Shown here: one piece after another, positions 16,706 to 24,460 of the stretch | Numbering within the stretch: the stretch's first letter is position 1 | Layout of the letters: each line of letters opens with the position of its first letter | NCBI GenBank assembly: GCA_014444615.1 | Contig: PVXE01000049.1 | Coordinates: 1 to 32,094 of the forward strand | DNA from: Tagaea sp. CACIAM 22H2 | GTDB lineage: Bacteria > Pseudomonadota > Alphaproteobacteria > CACIAM-22H2 | DNA length: 32,094 bases | Direction of reading: 5' to 3' | The notes under the pieces: generated by a model | Told to the model about the DNA's origin: nothing | Databases searched by the model: none | Seen by the model: the letters and a program-made list of their open reading frames with translations, nothing else | Position numbers and translations under genes: made by a program

Positions 16706-16992
16706 AGCGGTTTTTGCGGAGAGTTCGCCGTCGCCGCGGCCGCGACAACCGGCGCGATCGCCGGCAGCGTGCCGGTCAGCGCCTGCAGCACATAGACGCG
16801 CAAGGCGCTGGACAGGTTTCCCGCCTGGTCGCGCGCCGCGCGCATCTTGTCGATCTCGGTCACGAGATCGTTGATCGAAGCGTTGCGCTTGCGCGCGATG
16901 TCTTTGAGCGCGGTCCAAAATTCCGGCTCCAACGAGATGCTCGTCCGGTGTCCGGCGATGACGACCGAGCGTTTGCGAATCGATCCGGCCAT
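16702..16992 (-). CDS. Ribbon-helix-helix domain protein (RHH_4 type)
   Basis: This 96-residue protein has the RHH_4 pattern common in Alphaproteobacteria: KRSVVIAGHRTSISLEPEFWTALKDIARKRNASINDLVTEID at residues 7-48, then NLSSALRVYVLQAL. The beta strand RTSISL and the following helices suit a dimeric DNA-binding fold, although these proteins are poorly characterised. After residue 75 comes a hydrophobic Ala/Pro-rich tail. The ATG at 16992 has GGGGGAG placed 6 nt upstream, located at the end of fumC, whose stop is only 3 nt away. The gene is therefore likely cotranscribed with fumC and the Sel1 gene. Confidence 0.82.
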   Translation of the reverse strand: MAGSIRKRSVVIAGHRTSISLEPEFWTALKDIARKRNASINDLVTEIDKMRAARDQAGNLSSALRVYVLQALTGTLPAIAPVVAAAATANSPQKPL

Positions 16993-16995
16993 TTT

Positions 16996-18418
16996 CTACT
17001 CCCCCGATTGTTTTTTGTCCCGCGGGCTCAGCATATCGATCGGCTGAACCCAGCGGTCGAAATCCGCTTCCGTAACAAGACCCAAACCGACGGCGGCTTC
17101 CTTGAGCGTCAGATTATGGGCATGGGCGTGTTTGGCGATTTTTGCGGCGTTATCGTAGCCGATATGCGGGTTTAGCGCCGTCACCAGCATCAGCGAGCGC
17201 TCGAGATGGTGTGCGACTGTCGCAGGGATCGGCGCCATGCCCGCGATGCAGTTCTCGGCGAAAGATGCCGCAGCGTCGCCCAGCAGCCGGATCGACTGCA
17301 ACACGTTATAGGCGATCACCGGCTTGAAGACGTTGAGCTGCAAATGGCCGCTGGCGCCCGAAATCGTGACGGCGACGTGATTGCCCATCACTTGCGCGCA
17401 AACCATCGTCAGCGCCTCGGCCTGGGTCGGATTGACCTTGCCGGGCATGATCGAGGAGCCGGGCTCGTTTTCCGGCAAAGCCAGCTCGCCCAGCCCCGAG
17501 CGCGGGCCCGAGGCAAGCAGGCGCACATCGTTGGCGATCTTGAACAACCCGGCGGCCAAGGTATTGAGCGCGCCCGAGCATTCGACCATCGCGTCGTGGG
17601 CGGCGATCGCTTCGAACTTGTCCTCGGCCGGCATGAAGGGAAGGTTGGTCAGCCGGGCCAATTCCTGCGCGAAACGCGCGGGAAATTGCTTATGCGCGTT
17701 GAGGCCGGTGCCCACCGCCGTGCCGCCTTGGGCGACGCGATAAAGCCGCGGCATCGTCTGCTCGATGCGCGCGATCCCCAACTCGACCTGCCGCGCCCAA
17801 GCGCCGATTTCCTGCCCCATCGTCATGGGCACGGCATCCTGCAAATGCGTGCGGCCGATCTTGATCAGCCCGGCCGTTTCGGTGGCCTTGGCCAGCAGCA
17901 CTTCGTGCAGGCGCTGGAGCGCCGGCAGCAGATGGTCGTGAATCTCCGCCACGACCGCGATGTGCATCGCGGTGGGGAAGGAGTCGTTGGACGATTGCCC
18001 GCGATTGACGTGATCGTTGGGGTGGACCGGCTTTTTTTCGCCCAGCTTATGGCCGAGCAGCTCATTGGCCCGATTCGCCACGACTTCGTTGGCGTTCATA
18101 TTGGTCTGGGTGCCCGATCCGGTCTGCCAGACGACCAGCGGGAAATGGTCGGACAGCGCACCCGCGATCACCTCGTCGCAGGCCTTCAGGAGCATCGGTC
18201 CGAGTTCGGCCGGCAATTCGCCCAAGGCGAGATTGGCAAGGGCGGCGGCTTTTTTTTTGGGCGCCAAAAGCGCGGATGAGCGGTTCGGGGATGCGCTCGT
18301 CGCCGATTCGGAACAGCTCGACGCTGCGCTGCGTCTGCGCGCCCCAATACCGGTCGGCGGCCACCTCGATAGGGCCGAAACTGTCGCGTTCGATCCGCGT
18401 CGCGGCTCGGTCCGCCAT
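16996..18418 (-). pseudogene. fumC: Class II fumarase (fumC), frameshifted at a nine-A run
   Basis: Class II fumarases interconvert fumarate and malate without an iron-sulfur cluster. The reading frame from ATG 18418 encodes the proper N-terminus ([30 protein letters not shown]) up to [10 protein letters not shown]. The rest of the enzyme ([13 protein letters not shown] through [42 protein letters not shown] and the C-terminus) lies in another frame. The break falls in nine consecutive T's on the plus strand (18250-18258). Eight would restore [12 protein letters not shown] and a roughly 473-residue enzyme of normal length. All active-site signatures are otherwise intact. The cause could be a sequencing error in a homopolymer, a true mutation, or a slippage site. 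An intact class I fumarase lies at 26392-28008. The RHH and Sel1 genes follow in the same direction. Confidence 0.85.
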
Positions 18419-18649
18419 GACGGTCTCGATCTCCCCCAAATCCGGTTCGTGCCGGGCGGTCAGATTGATATGTCAGTTAACCGCCCGCGATTTAGGCACG
18501 CGCGGAGCGGGTTATTCAATAGGTATTCGTATGACAATAAGGCATGGCGCCCCCCTATCCCCCGGTAGGTGCGGCGGGGCTTGTCATGGGGCCCCGCCAA
18601 ACGTATGAGATACCCTAAGTTTTACTGCCGCCCTCCGTGATTCGGTCCG
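18419..18649. other. Intergenic region between fumC and the receiver gene
   Basis: This 231-bp divergent gap has no convincing gene. Compared with its surroundings it has an AT-richer patch at about 18505-18542 that could hold promoters. It also has a perfect 8-bp stem (GGCGGGGC at 18573-18580 with GCCCCGCC at 18591-18598, 10-nt loop) upstream of the receiver gene, of unknown role. Confidence 0.5.
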
Positions 18650-19159
18650 ATGCCCGAAAAGATCGATTTCAGCAAAATCCGCTTTCTGATCTGCGACCCG
18701 AATGCGCTGTCGCTGACCATGCTGGGCGATATCCTGTCCATGCTGGGGGCGAATTACGTCCGCCGGGTCAACGATTTCGAGAAGGCGATGGGGGTCCTCA
18801 AAGAGGGCAATATCGACATCGTCATCACCGAATACGACCTGCCCACCGAAGGCGGGAACAAGCTGTGCGACTACATTCGCAACGACCCCGCGTCGCGCGA
18901 TCGCCTGATGCCGATCATCATGTTGACCGCGCGCTCGGAGGAACAATACGTCATCGAGGCGCGCGACCACGGGGTGAACGAGTTCGTCGCCAAACCCTAT
19001 ACGGTCGATTCGCTATATAAACGTCTGTCGTCGGTGATCGCCTATCCGCGGCCGTTCATTTCCGCGCCCGGTTATTTCGGGCCCGACCGGCGGCGCAAGC
19101 AGATGCCGTTCAACGGCAAGGAACGGCGCGGGGTCGATCCCAACGCCAAGCCGAGCTAA
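18650..19159 (+). CDS. Receiver-domain protein lacking the phospho-acceptor Asp
   Basis: This 169-residue protein is a single response-regulator receiver domain (residues about 11-130) followed by the tail YFGPDRRRK...GKERRG, typical of a family of stand-alone alphaproteobacterial receivers. Compared with CheY, the first acidic residue is kept (Asp16 in LICDP), but the second acidic position is Pro17. The phospho-acceptor Asp is Glu61 (IVITEYDLP; codon GAA at 18830-18832). The conserved Thr93 and Lys115 are present. It therefore probably cannot be phosphorylated in the usual way, and Glu may imitate the phosphorylated state. The Hpt-like gene follows after 30 bp, with a GAGGAG site between them. 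Confidence 0.85.
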   Translation: MPEKIDFSKIRFLICDPNALSLTMLGDILSMLGANYVRRVNDFEKAMGVLKEGNIDIVITEYDLPTEGGNKLCDYIRNDPASRDRLMPIIMLTARSEEQYVIEARDHGVNEFVAKPYTVDSLYKRLSSVIAYPRPFISAPGYFGPDRRRKQMPFNGKERRGVDPNAKPS

Positions 19160-19189
19160 GCTTCGGTCCCCGTCGAGGAGAATCCGCGC

Positions 19190-19681
19190 GTGGCCAAACC
19201 TAAAGTCCAAATCATCCAGCCGTCGCTGGACCTGCGCAAACGTGCGGTCAATTTCAAGACCGGCTTCGGCGTCATCCTCACGCCCGAGGAGACGGTGAAG
19301 CTGCAGGCGGTGGTCGAAAAATCGTCCGACGGCTTCGTGCGGCAGATCGCGGCGAAGCTGAAGCAGCTGCGCGAGGCGCTGGGCGCACTGGACGATGGCG
19401 AGGCGCCGCACGCCGGCTTGATCGAACGCGTTGCGTCCGATGCGCTGGAGATCAAAGGACTCGGCGGCACGTTCAAATTTCCGCTGCTGACGCAAATCGC
19501 GAAGTCGCTGCACGACTACGCCGGACAGATCAAGGAAGCGAATGTGTGGCACGGCGTGATCTTCGCCCATCACATCGACGCGCTTTACGTCGTGCTCGCC
19601 CAGCGCATCACCGGACTCGGCGGCAAGGTCGAAGCCGAGTTGCTCAAAGCGCTGCGTCAGGCCTCGACCAAGTACAAGTAA
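19190..19681 (+). CDS. Hpt-like protein lacking the phospho-His
   Basis: This 163-residue, mostly helical protein resembles stand-alone histidine phosphotransfer proteins found next to GPDRRR-tailed receivers in Alphaproteobacteria. The core segment is DALEIKGLGGTFKFPLLTQIAKSLHDY (residues 84-110). In the family this segment carries the HxxKG motif, but here the position four before Gly90 is Leu86, so the phosphorylated His is missing. The N-terminal block LDLRKRAVNFKTGFG precedes it. The start is GTG at 19190, supported by GAGGAG at 19175-19180 about 9 nt upstream. It is probably cotranscribed with the receiver gene and may bind it. The family assignment rests on pattern recognition, so it is somewhat uncertain. 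Confidence 0.7.
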   Translation: MAKPKVQIIQPSLDLRKRAVNFKTGFGVILTPEETVKLQAVVEKSSDGFVRQIAAKLKQLREALGALDDGEAPHAGLIERVASDALEIKGLGGTFKFPLLTQIAKSLHDYAGQIKEANVWHGVIFAHHIDALYVVLAQRITGLGGKVEAELLKALRQASTKYK

Positions 19682-19682
19682 G

Positions 19683-19696
19683 CGCCCGCGCGGGCG
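19683..19696 (+). terminator. Palindrome directly after the Hpt-like gene
   Basis: CGCCCGCGCGGGCG is a perfect 14-bp palindrome starting two bases after the stop codon. It lacks a U-tract and would need to open a few central bases to fold as a hairpin, so it is at best a weak terminator or a 3' stability element. Confidence 0.3.
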
Positions 19697-19759
19697 ATGC
19701 GCGCGCGCAACACGCTGCACCCGACTTCGTGAAATTTTCCCCGCGGCCGCGATTTTCAC

Positions 19760-20274
19760 TTGCGCGCCCGCGCGTTTGTGTTATTTGCGCTTTTACGACG
19801 CACGCACGTGCCCCAGGCCCACGAGGCAAGCGCTAAGAGGCAGGGCGGGAAGTTCGCGAAGAACCTCCACGTCTCTCGGTCCCAAGCGCTCGAGGTCAAG
19901 CAACGACAAGCGTCCTTTTCGGTACAAGCCGGTCGCCAGTGGGCCGGTGTCCTTAAGGGGTGTTGACGATGGTTGCGGCCAAGTACGGGGCTCTGCCCCA
20001 TCCGCTTACGCAAGGGTGACCGCCGCTGGGCGGCGACGCGGGCTTTCCGGTCCGTTTCGTCCGCCCCGCCGGGACCGCCGGGAAACGGCCCTTCGGGGCC
20101 GAGGCGGGCCGGAACAGCAGGGTCTCTTGCGGAAGACGGATGCGATCGGAGCATCGACTTCCCGACAAGCAGCAGAGTGGAACAGCCGCGATGGCCGATG
20201 CGCCCCCGGAGGGGAACGACGCATCGCCCGCGGGTAAGGCGCCTCACTGGGCGTCCGTGGAGCGATACGCGTCG
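19760..20274 (+). promoter_or_regulatory. Long structured 5' leader of the polyamine operon (speF-RNA-like candidate)
   Basis: About 500 bp lie between the Hpt-like gene and the conserved part of hss. The region is rich in stems. GGGGC/GCCCC sits at 19987-19999, CGCCGC/GCGGCG at 20021-20035, and CGGCCC-TTCG-GGGCCG at 20086-20101, a 6-bp stem capped by a UUCG tetraloop inside an outer CCGCC/GGCGG pairing (20075-20079 with 20103-20107). The motif CAAGCGCT occurs at 19827-19834 and 19883-19890. A possible promoter is TTGCGC at 19760 with a TTATTT-like box about 17 nt later. A short ORF lies at 19969-20019. Alphaproteobacterial ornithine decarboxylase genes are known to carry a structured leader (the speF RNA motif). 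Whether this is that motif cannot be settled by eye. Confidence 0.5.
19969..20019 (+). CDS. 16-residue upstream ORF in the polyamine leader
   Basis: The ORF runs from ATG to TGA and encodes MVAAKYGALPHPLTQG. AAGGGG at 19955-19960 sits exactly 8 nt before the ATG, better than the sites in front of hss itself. The GGGGC/GCCCC stem at 19987-19999 lies inside it and the 20021 stem begins right after its stop. Ribosome movement on the ORF could therefore switch downstream folding, as with the enterobacterial SpeFL leader peptide. No sequence similarity to SpeFL is seen. Function is inferred from position only. Confidence 0.4.
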   Translation: MVAAKYGALPHPLTQG

Positions 20275-21693
20275 ATGACCGAGTACAAGCAGCATGCGAA
20301 GTTTGGTGGCCGTCTGGTGATGGTGGGCTTCGGCTCCATCGGCCAGGGCGTGCTGCCGCTCATCCTGCGCCATATAGATATGCCCAAGGACCGCATCGTC
20401 ATCGTGACGGCGGAGCCGCGCGGCCACGAGGAAGCGGCCGAGTACGGAATCGAGTTCGTCCAGACCGCGCTGACGCGCGACAATTACCGGGCTGAGCTGA
20501 CCAAGCGCCTGGGCAAGGGCGACTTCCTGCTGAATCTGTCGGTCGACGTCTCGTCGGTCGCGCTGATCGAACTCGCGCACGAGCTGGGCGCCTTCTATCT
20601 CGACACCTGCATCGAGCCCTGGGCCGGCGGCTACACCGATCCGGCGCTCACGCCCTCGCAACGTTCGAACTACGCGCTGCGCGAATCGGCGCGCGCGTTG
20701 CGCGGCAAATTCGCCGGCGGCCCGACCGCCGTGCTGACCCACGGCGCCAATCCGGGGCTGGTGTCGCATTTCGTCAAGGAAGCGCTGCTCAAGATCGCCG
20801 CCGACACTGGCCGCAAGGCCGCGATCCCGGCGAACCGCGACGGCTGGGCGGCGCTCGCCCGCGATCTGGGGGTCAAGACGATCCATGTCGCCGAGCGCGA
20901 TACCCAGGTCGCCCTGCAAGCCAAGCGTCCGGGCGAGTTCGTCAACACCTGGTCGATCGACGGCTTCGTCGGCGAAGGCTGCCAGCCCGCCGAACTGGGC
21001 TGGGGCAGCCACGAGAAGCGTTTGCCCGCGGATGGCCGCCGCCACGATTTCGGCTGCGACGCGGCGATCTATCTGATGCGCCCCGGTGCATCGACGCGCG
21101 TGCGCACCTGGACGCCGAACGAAGGCCCGTTCCACGGTTTCCTGATCACGCATAACGAAGCGATTTCGATCGCCGACTACTACACGGTCGCGGAAAACGG
21201 CAAGCCGGTTTACCGGCCGACCGTCCATTACGCCTATCATCCCTGCGACGACGCGGTGCTGTCGGTGCACGAGATCGCCGGCAAGAACTGGCGCATGCAG
21301 CCTTCCAAGCGCCTGATGATGGACGAGATCGTCAAGGGCGTGGACGAGCTGGGCGTGCTGCTGATGGGCCACGAAAAGGGCGCTTTGTGGTACGGCTCGC
21401 ATCTGTCGATCGACGAGGCGCGCAAGCTGGCACCCCACAACAACGCAACGTCGCTTCAGGTCACGGCGGCCGTCCTGGCCGGCATGATCTGGGCGCTCGA
21501 GAACCCGGCGGCGGGCGTGGTCGAAGCCGACGAAATCGATCATGTGCGCTGCATGGAGATCTGCCGCCCCTATTTGGGCGAGGTCTCCGGGACCTACACC
21601 GACTGGACGCCGCTGCAGGATCGCGAAAAGCTGTTCCCCGAACAGATCGATCGCGAATGCCCGTGGCAATTCGAAAACTTTCGCGTCGCCTGA
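20275..21693 (+). CDS. hss: Homospermidine synthase
   Basis: Homospermidine synthase joins putrescine units to make sym-homospermidine, using NAD+ as a prosthetic group. The protein shows the Rossmann motif VMVGFGSIGQGVLPL near the N-terminus. Family blocks follow: TRDNYRAEL, LLNLSVDVSSVALIELA, DTCIEPWAGGYTDP, RSNYALRES, HGANPGLVSHFVKEAL, HVAERDTQVAL, FVNTWSIDGFVGEGCQPAELGWG, ITHNEAISIADY, HYAYHPCDDAVLS and ALENPAAGVVEADEIDH. These match the Blastochloris-type enzyme closely. Starting at ATG 20275 gives 472 residues, close to the known ~477. In-frame ATGs at 20191 and 20140 would add a Pro/Ala-rich N-terminus and cannot be excluded. The decarboxylase gene follows after 33 bp. Confidence 0.9.
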   Translation: MTEYKQHAKFGGRLVMVGFGSIGQGVLPLILRHIDMPKDRIVIVTAEPRGHEEAAEYGIEFVQTALTRDNYRAELTKRLGKGDFLLNLSVDVSSVALIELAHELGAFYLDTCIEPWAGGYTDPALTPSQRSNYALRESARALRGKFAGGPTAVLTHGANPGLVSHFVKEALLKIAADTGRKAAIPANRDGWAALARDLGVKTIHVAERDTQVALQAKRPGEFVNTWSIDGFVGEGCQPAELGWGSHEKRLPADGRRHDFGCDAAIYLMRPGASTRVRTWTPNEGPFHGFLITHNEAISIADYYTVAENGKPVYRPTVHYAYHPCDDAVLSVHEIAGKNWRMQPSKRLMMDEIVKGVDELGVLLMGHEKGALWYGSHLSIDEARKLAPHNNATSLQVTAAVLAGMIWALENPAAGVVEADEIDHVRCMEICRPYLGEVSGTYTDWTPLQDREKLFPEQIDRECPWQFENFRVA

Positions 21694-21726
21694 CGCGTTT
21701 CCTGGGAAAGAAAAGGGTACTGGGAA

Positions 21727-22857
21727 ATGACCACCAAGAAGATCCAACGCTTCCTCGCCGAGCGACGCGCGACGCCGTATCTGGTCGTCGACCTCGATCT
21801 GGTCGCGGATAACTACCGCAAGCTGAAGGAAGCCGTGCCTCAGGCGGGGATCTACTACGCCGTGAAGGCCAATCCAGCGCCGGAAATCCTGGCGCTGCTG
21901 GCCAAGCTCGGCTCGGCGTTCGACACCGCCTCGGTCAACGAGATCGATATGGCCCTCAAGGCCGGTGTGGACGGCAAGCGCATCTCGTTCGGCAACACGA
22001 TCAAGAAGCAGAGCGACATCGCCGCAGCGCATGCGCGCGGCGTGACGCTGTTCGCCTTCGACTCGGAAGCCGAGCTCGACAAGATCGCCAAGGCCGCGCC
22101 GGGTGCCAAAGTGTTTTGCCGCATCCTGACCTCGGGCGAAGGCGCCGATTGGCCGTTGTCGCGCAAATTCGGCTGCGACGTCGAAATGGCGCGCGACCTG
22201 TTGATCGCCGCGGCCAAGCGCGGCGTGGTGCCGCACGGTGTGTCGTTCCATGTCGGCTCGCAGATGAAGAACGTCGACGCGTGGGATTCGGCCGTGGCGC
22301 AAGCCGCGTGGATCTTCCGCGAATGCGAGGCGGCGGGCGTCACGCTCAACATGCTCAATATGGGCGGCGGCTTCCCGACCAAGTACCGCAAGGACATCCC
22401 GCTCATGGGTTCCTATGGTGCGGCGATCCATGCCGCGCTGGGCAAGCATTTCGGCAACCGCATCCCGCCGGAAATCATCGTCGAGCCCGGCCGCCAGATG
22501 GTCGGCAATGCCGGCGTGATCGACACGGAAGTCGTGCTGGTCAGCCGCAAGTCGGCCAAGGATGCGCGCCGCTGGGTCTATCTCGACATCGGCAAGTTCG
22601 GCGGGCTCGCCGAAACGATGGACGAGGCGATCCAGTACCCGATCGTCTCGGCCAAGAAGGGGCCGGGTGCCCGCGTCGTCATCGCCGGCCCGACCTGCGA
22701 TTCGGCCGACGTGATGTACGAGAAGGCGGATTACCGTCTGCCGCTCGACCTCGAAGCGGGCGACCGTTTGGAGATCCGTGCGACCGGCGCCTACACGACG
22801 ACCTATGCCGCCGTCGCGTTCAACGGCTTCGAACCGATCAAGACCTACTGCATCTGA
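21727..22857 (+). CDS. PLP-dependent ornithine/lysine decarboxylase (fold III)
   Basis: This 376-residue enzyme belongs to the eukaryotic-type (alanine racemase fold) basic amino acid decarboxylases and should make putrescine and perhaps cadaverine. Lys47 in YYAVKANPAPE is the PLP-binding lysine. The phosphate-binding glycine loop is NMGGGFPTKY, EPGRQMVGNAG binds cofactor phosphate, and Cys324 in GPTCDSADVM is the active-site cysteine contributed across the dimer. The length is standard. The next reaction, homospermidine synthesis from putrescine, is encoded immediately upstream, so the operon forms a two-step pathway. The gene ends 28 bp before a strong terminator, and its last 20 nt overlap the converging methyltransferase gene. 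In many alphaproteobacteria this enzyme is annotated speF or L/ODC. Confidence 0.9.
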   Translation: MTTKKIQRFLAERRATPYLVVDLDLVADNYRKLKEAVPQAGIYYAVKANPAPEILALLAKLGSAFDTASVNEIDMALKAGVDGKRISFGNTIKKQSDIAAAHARGVTLFAFDSEAELDKIAKAAPGAKVFCRILTSGEGADWPLSRKFGCDVEMARDLLIAAAKRGVVPHGVSFHVGSQMKNVDAWDSAVAQAAWIFRECEAAGVTLNMLNMGGGFPTKYRKDIPLMGSYGAAIHAALGKHFGNRIPPEIIVEPGRQMVGNAGVIDTEVVLVSRKSAKDARRWVYLDIGKFGGLAETMDEAIQYPIVSAKKGPGARVVIAGPTCDSADVMYEKADYRLPLDLEAGDRLEIRATGAYTTTYAAVAFNGFEPIKTYCI

Positions 22858-23818
22858 ACGCTTTATAGCCGCTGCGTTCGGCCAGACGCTCGACACGGGT
22901 GAACACCGTGTCGAGCGTTTTTTCGTAGGGCAGATGCGCGTTGGCGACGGCGTAGAAAGCCCCGCCCGGTTTCAGCGCGTCGGCGGCGGCGCGTGCGAAA
23001 GCGGCGGCGAGGGCGCGATTTTCGCCGCGCGCATCGTGGAACGGAAGGTTGGAAACGATCGAGTCATAGCCCTTGTGCGGCAGGCCTTTGGTCACGTCGT
23101 GCCACTGCGCGGCGACGCCCGGCAGATTGGCGCGCAAGCACGCGATCGCCACGGCATCGGCCTCGTAGGCGTCGAGCGTGGTGCCGGGATTGCGCGCCAG
23201 GACCGCGCGGGCAAGTGCCCCCCAGCCGGCCCCGAGATCGGCGATATGTCCCGTCAGCGGCGGCAAGGTTTCCAGCAGCAAAGTCGTGCCCGGATCGATC
23301 CGATCCCAGGCGAAAACGCCCGGCGCGCTGAAGGCGCCGATCGCGGGCACTTCGCGCGGAGCGTCGAGATCGACGAATCGCGCGATATCGAGCGTCGCGG
23401 GGCGCACGGCCACGACCAGCCGGCATTTGTGCTTGGACGTGGATTTGCCCGGCGCGCCCATTTCGGCCAGATCGTCGGCGAGCCGGGCCCCGCCCATCGC
23501 ATTGGGTCCGCATACCGCCAGCATGCCGCCGGGTTTAAGGGCGGCGAGGGCGCGCGCGAGCGTTCCCAGATGGCGCTGGCGCTGGCGCTGCAATCGCACG
23601 AAAGCGGCATCGTAGGGGCCGTTCGCGGCCTCCACCAGCTTGGCGCCCGCTTGGGCCAGCGCGTCGCAATCCGGCTTCCAGTCCTGCCGGCAATCGAGAT
23701 GCGGTCCCCACGCGGCGAGGGCGGGATGCGGGCCGGCATTGGCGAACAGCGCGCGCGCGCCTTCGCGCGGTTTGATCGCCGCCAGCAGCAAGTCCAGATC
23801 GTCGCCGTTCTCGCGCAT
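22838..23818 (-). CDS. RsmC-like class I SAM-dependent methyltransferase
   Basis: This 326-residue protein has the two-domain layout of RsmC (16S rRNA G1207 N2-methyltransferase): a degenerate N-terminal methyltransferase domain (about 1-150) and a catalytic one. The SAM site is HIADLGAGWGALARAVLARNP, with the acidic DAYEAD of motif II. The catalytic NPPF-type motif reads SNLPFHDARGENRAL, fitting N-methylation of a guanine base; the Asn-Leu-Pro-Phe variant is acceptable within the family. The closing segment (FYAVANAHLPYEKTLDTVFTRVERLAERSGYKAF) is typical. The rRNA target is inferred. Its 3' end overlaps the decarboxylase gene by 20 nt and contains the operon's terminator on the other strand. 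It is divergent from an unknown gene with 36 bp between starts. Confidence 0.82.
   Translation of the reverse strand: MRENGDDLDLLLAAIKPREGARALFANAGPHPALAAWGPHLDCRQDWKPDCDALAQAGAKLVEAANGPYDAAFVRLQRQRQRHLGTLARALAALKPGGMLAVCGPNAMGGARLADDLAEMGAPGKSTSKHKCRLVVAVRPATLDIARFVDLDAPREVPAIGAFSAPGVFAWDRIDPGTTLLLETLPPLTGHIADLGAGWGALARAVLARNPGTTLDAYEADAVAIACLRANLPGVAAQWHDVTKGLPHKGYDSIVSNLPFHDARGENRALAAAFARAAADALKPGGAFYAVANAHLPYEKTLDTVFTRVERLAERSGYKAFRCSRS
22886..22923 (+). terminator. Rho-independent terminator of the hss-decarboxylase operon
   Basis: 13-nt arms at 22886-22898 and 22906-22918 are perfectly complementary around a 7-nt loop, followed by T's through 22923. The stem starts 28 nt after the decarboxylase stop. 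The whole element lies inside the coding sequence of the convergent methyltransferase gene, where it encodes the LDTVFTRVERL region. Confidence 0.85.
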
Positions 23819-23854
23819 TGTCCCGTGTCCGATTTCCCGTCACATTACTCGAAC

Positions 23855-24460
23855 ATGGCCACGATCCAACAATTCGGCGTCGATATCGTCCCGGTCGAAG
23901 ACCGCTTGTTGCTGAAAATGAACGCGGCGGGCGCGGCGACGATGCGCTTCTGGCTCACGCGGCGCTTTCTGGCGCTGTTTTGGAAGGGGCTGACGGAGGA
24001 ACTGCGCAAAACGGTGGCGGAGGCGAAATCGGTCGCCGCGCGCGATTTCCTGCTGGATATGGCCGAAACCCGCCTGACCGCGAAGGCCGATTTCGCGACG
24101 GCGTTCGAAGATCGCGCCGCCGTGCGCCCGCCGCGCCAAGCGGTGGCCGCTGCACCCACGGCGCCGGCGGCGGCCGCCGCCCCGCCGCCGCCCGCTGCAG
24201 CTTCCGCCGCCAGTACATTGCCGCCGCCGCGCTTGCTGTGGGGATTCAACATCAAGCGTCAGGCGGATGCGCGCACGGCGATCGTGCTGATCGCGACCGA
24301 CAACGCGCGGATCGACATCGCTTTGGCCGATGACGGCCTGTTCGGCCTGATGCGGATTTTGCGCGACGCGGCCGCGAAGGCCGAATGGGAATTGCCGCTC
24401 GCCTGGGGTGCCGGCATGCCCGGGGCCGTGGCGCACGGCGAAACCCGGCATCTCAACTAG
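23855..24460 (+). CDS. Hypothetical protein with Ala/Pro-rich linker
   Basis: I do not recognise this 201-residue family. It has a conserved-looking N-terminal half ([46 protein letters not shown], then helix-rich segments to about residue 90). A low-complexity Ala/Pro linker (about 92-128) follows, then a C-terminal half ([55 protein letters not shown]). No signal peptide or membrane segment is seen. The second half looks like a small alpha/beta domain. The ATG at 23855 was chosen because the frame upstream runs antisense through the methyltransferase gene. The last 8 nt overlap queC on the opposite strand. Confidence 0.72.
   Translation: MATIQQFGVDIVPVEDRLLLKMNAAGAATMRFWLTRRFLALFWKGLTEELRKTVAEAKSVAARDFLLDMAETRLTAKADFATAFEDRAAVRPPRQAVAAAPTAPAAAAAPPPPAAASAASTLPPPRLLWGFNIKRQADARTAIVLIATDNARIDIALADDGLFGLMRILRDAAAKAEWELPLAWGAGMPGAVAHGETRHLN

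Noticed and set aside
16706..16918. ATG at 16918 as start of the Sel1 protein
   Set aside because: The added N-terminus is Arg/Ala-rich, is out-of-frame RHH coding sequence, and would bury the signal peptide internally.
18062..18439. Separate short protein at the fumC N-terminus
   Set aside because: After GAQKK the frame loses all fumarase similarity and becomes Arg-rich; it is the first part of fumC before the frameshift, not an independent gene.
19760..19966. 68-codon TTG-initiated ORF in the polyamine leader
   Set aside because: No ribosome site and no recognisable domain; its span looks like structured leader RNA. The shorter ATG ORF just downstream has the better start.
19756..22896. 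1046-codon open frame on the minus strand across the polyamine operon
   Set aside because: Antisense shadow of hss and the decarboxylase in GC-rich DNA; the translation is rich in Arg, His and Asp without domain signatures.
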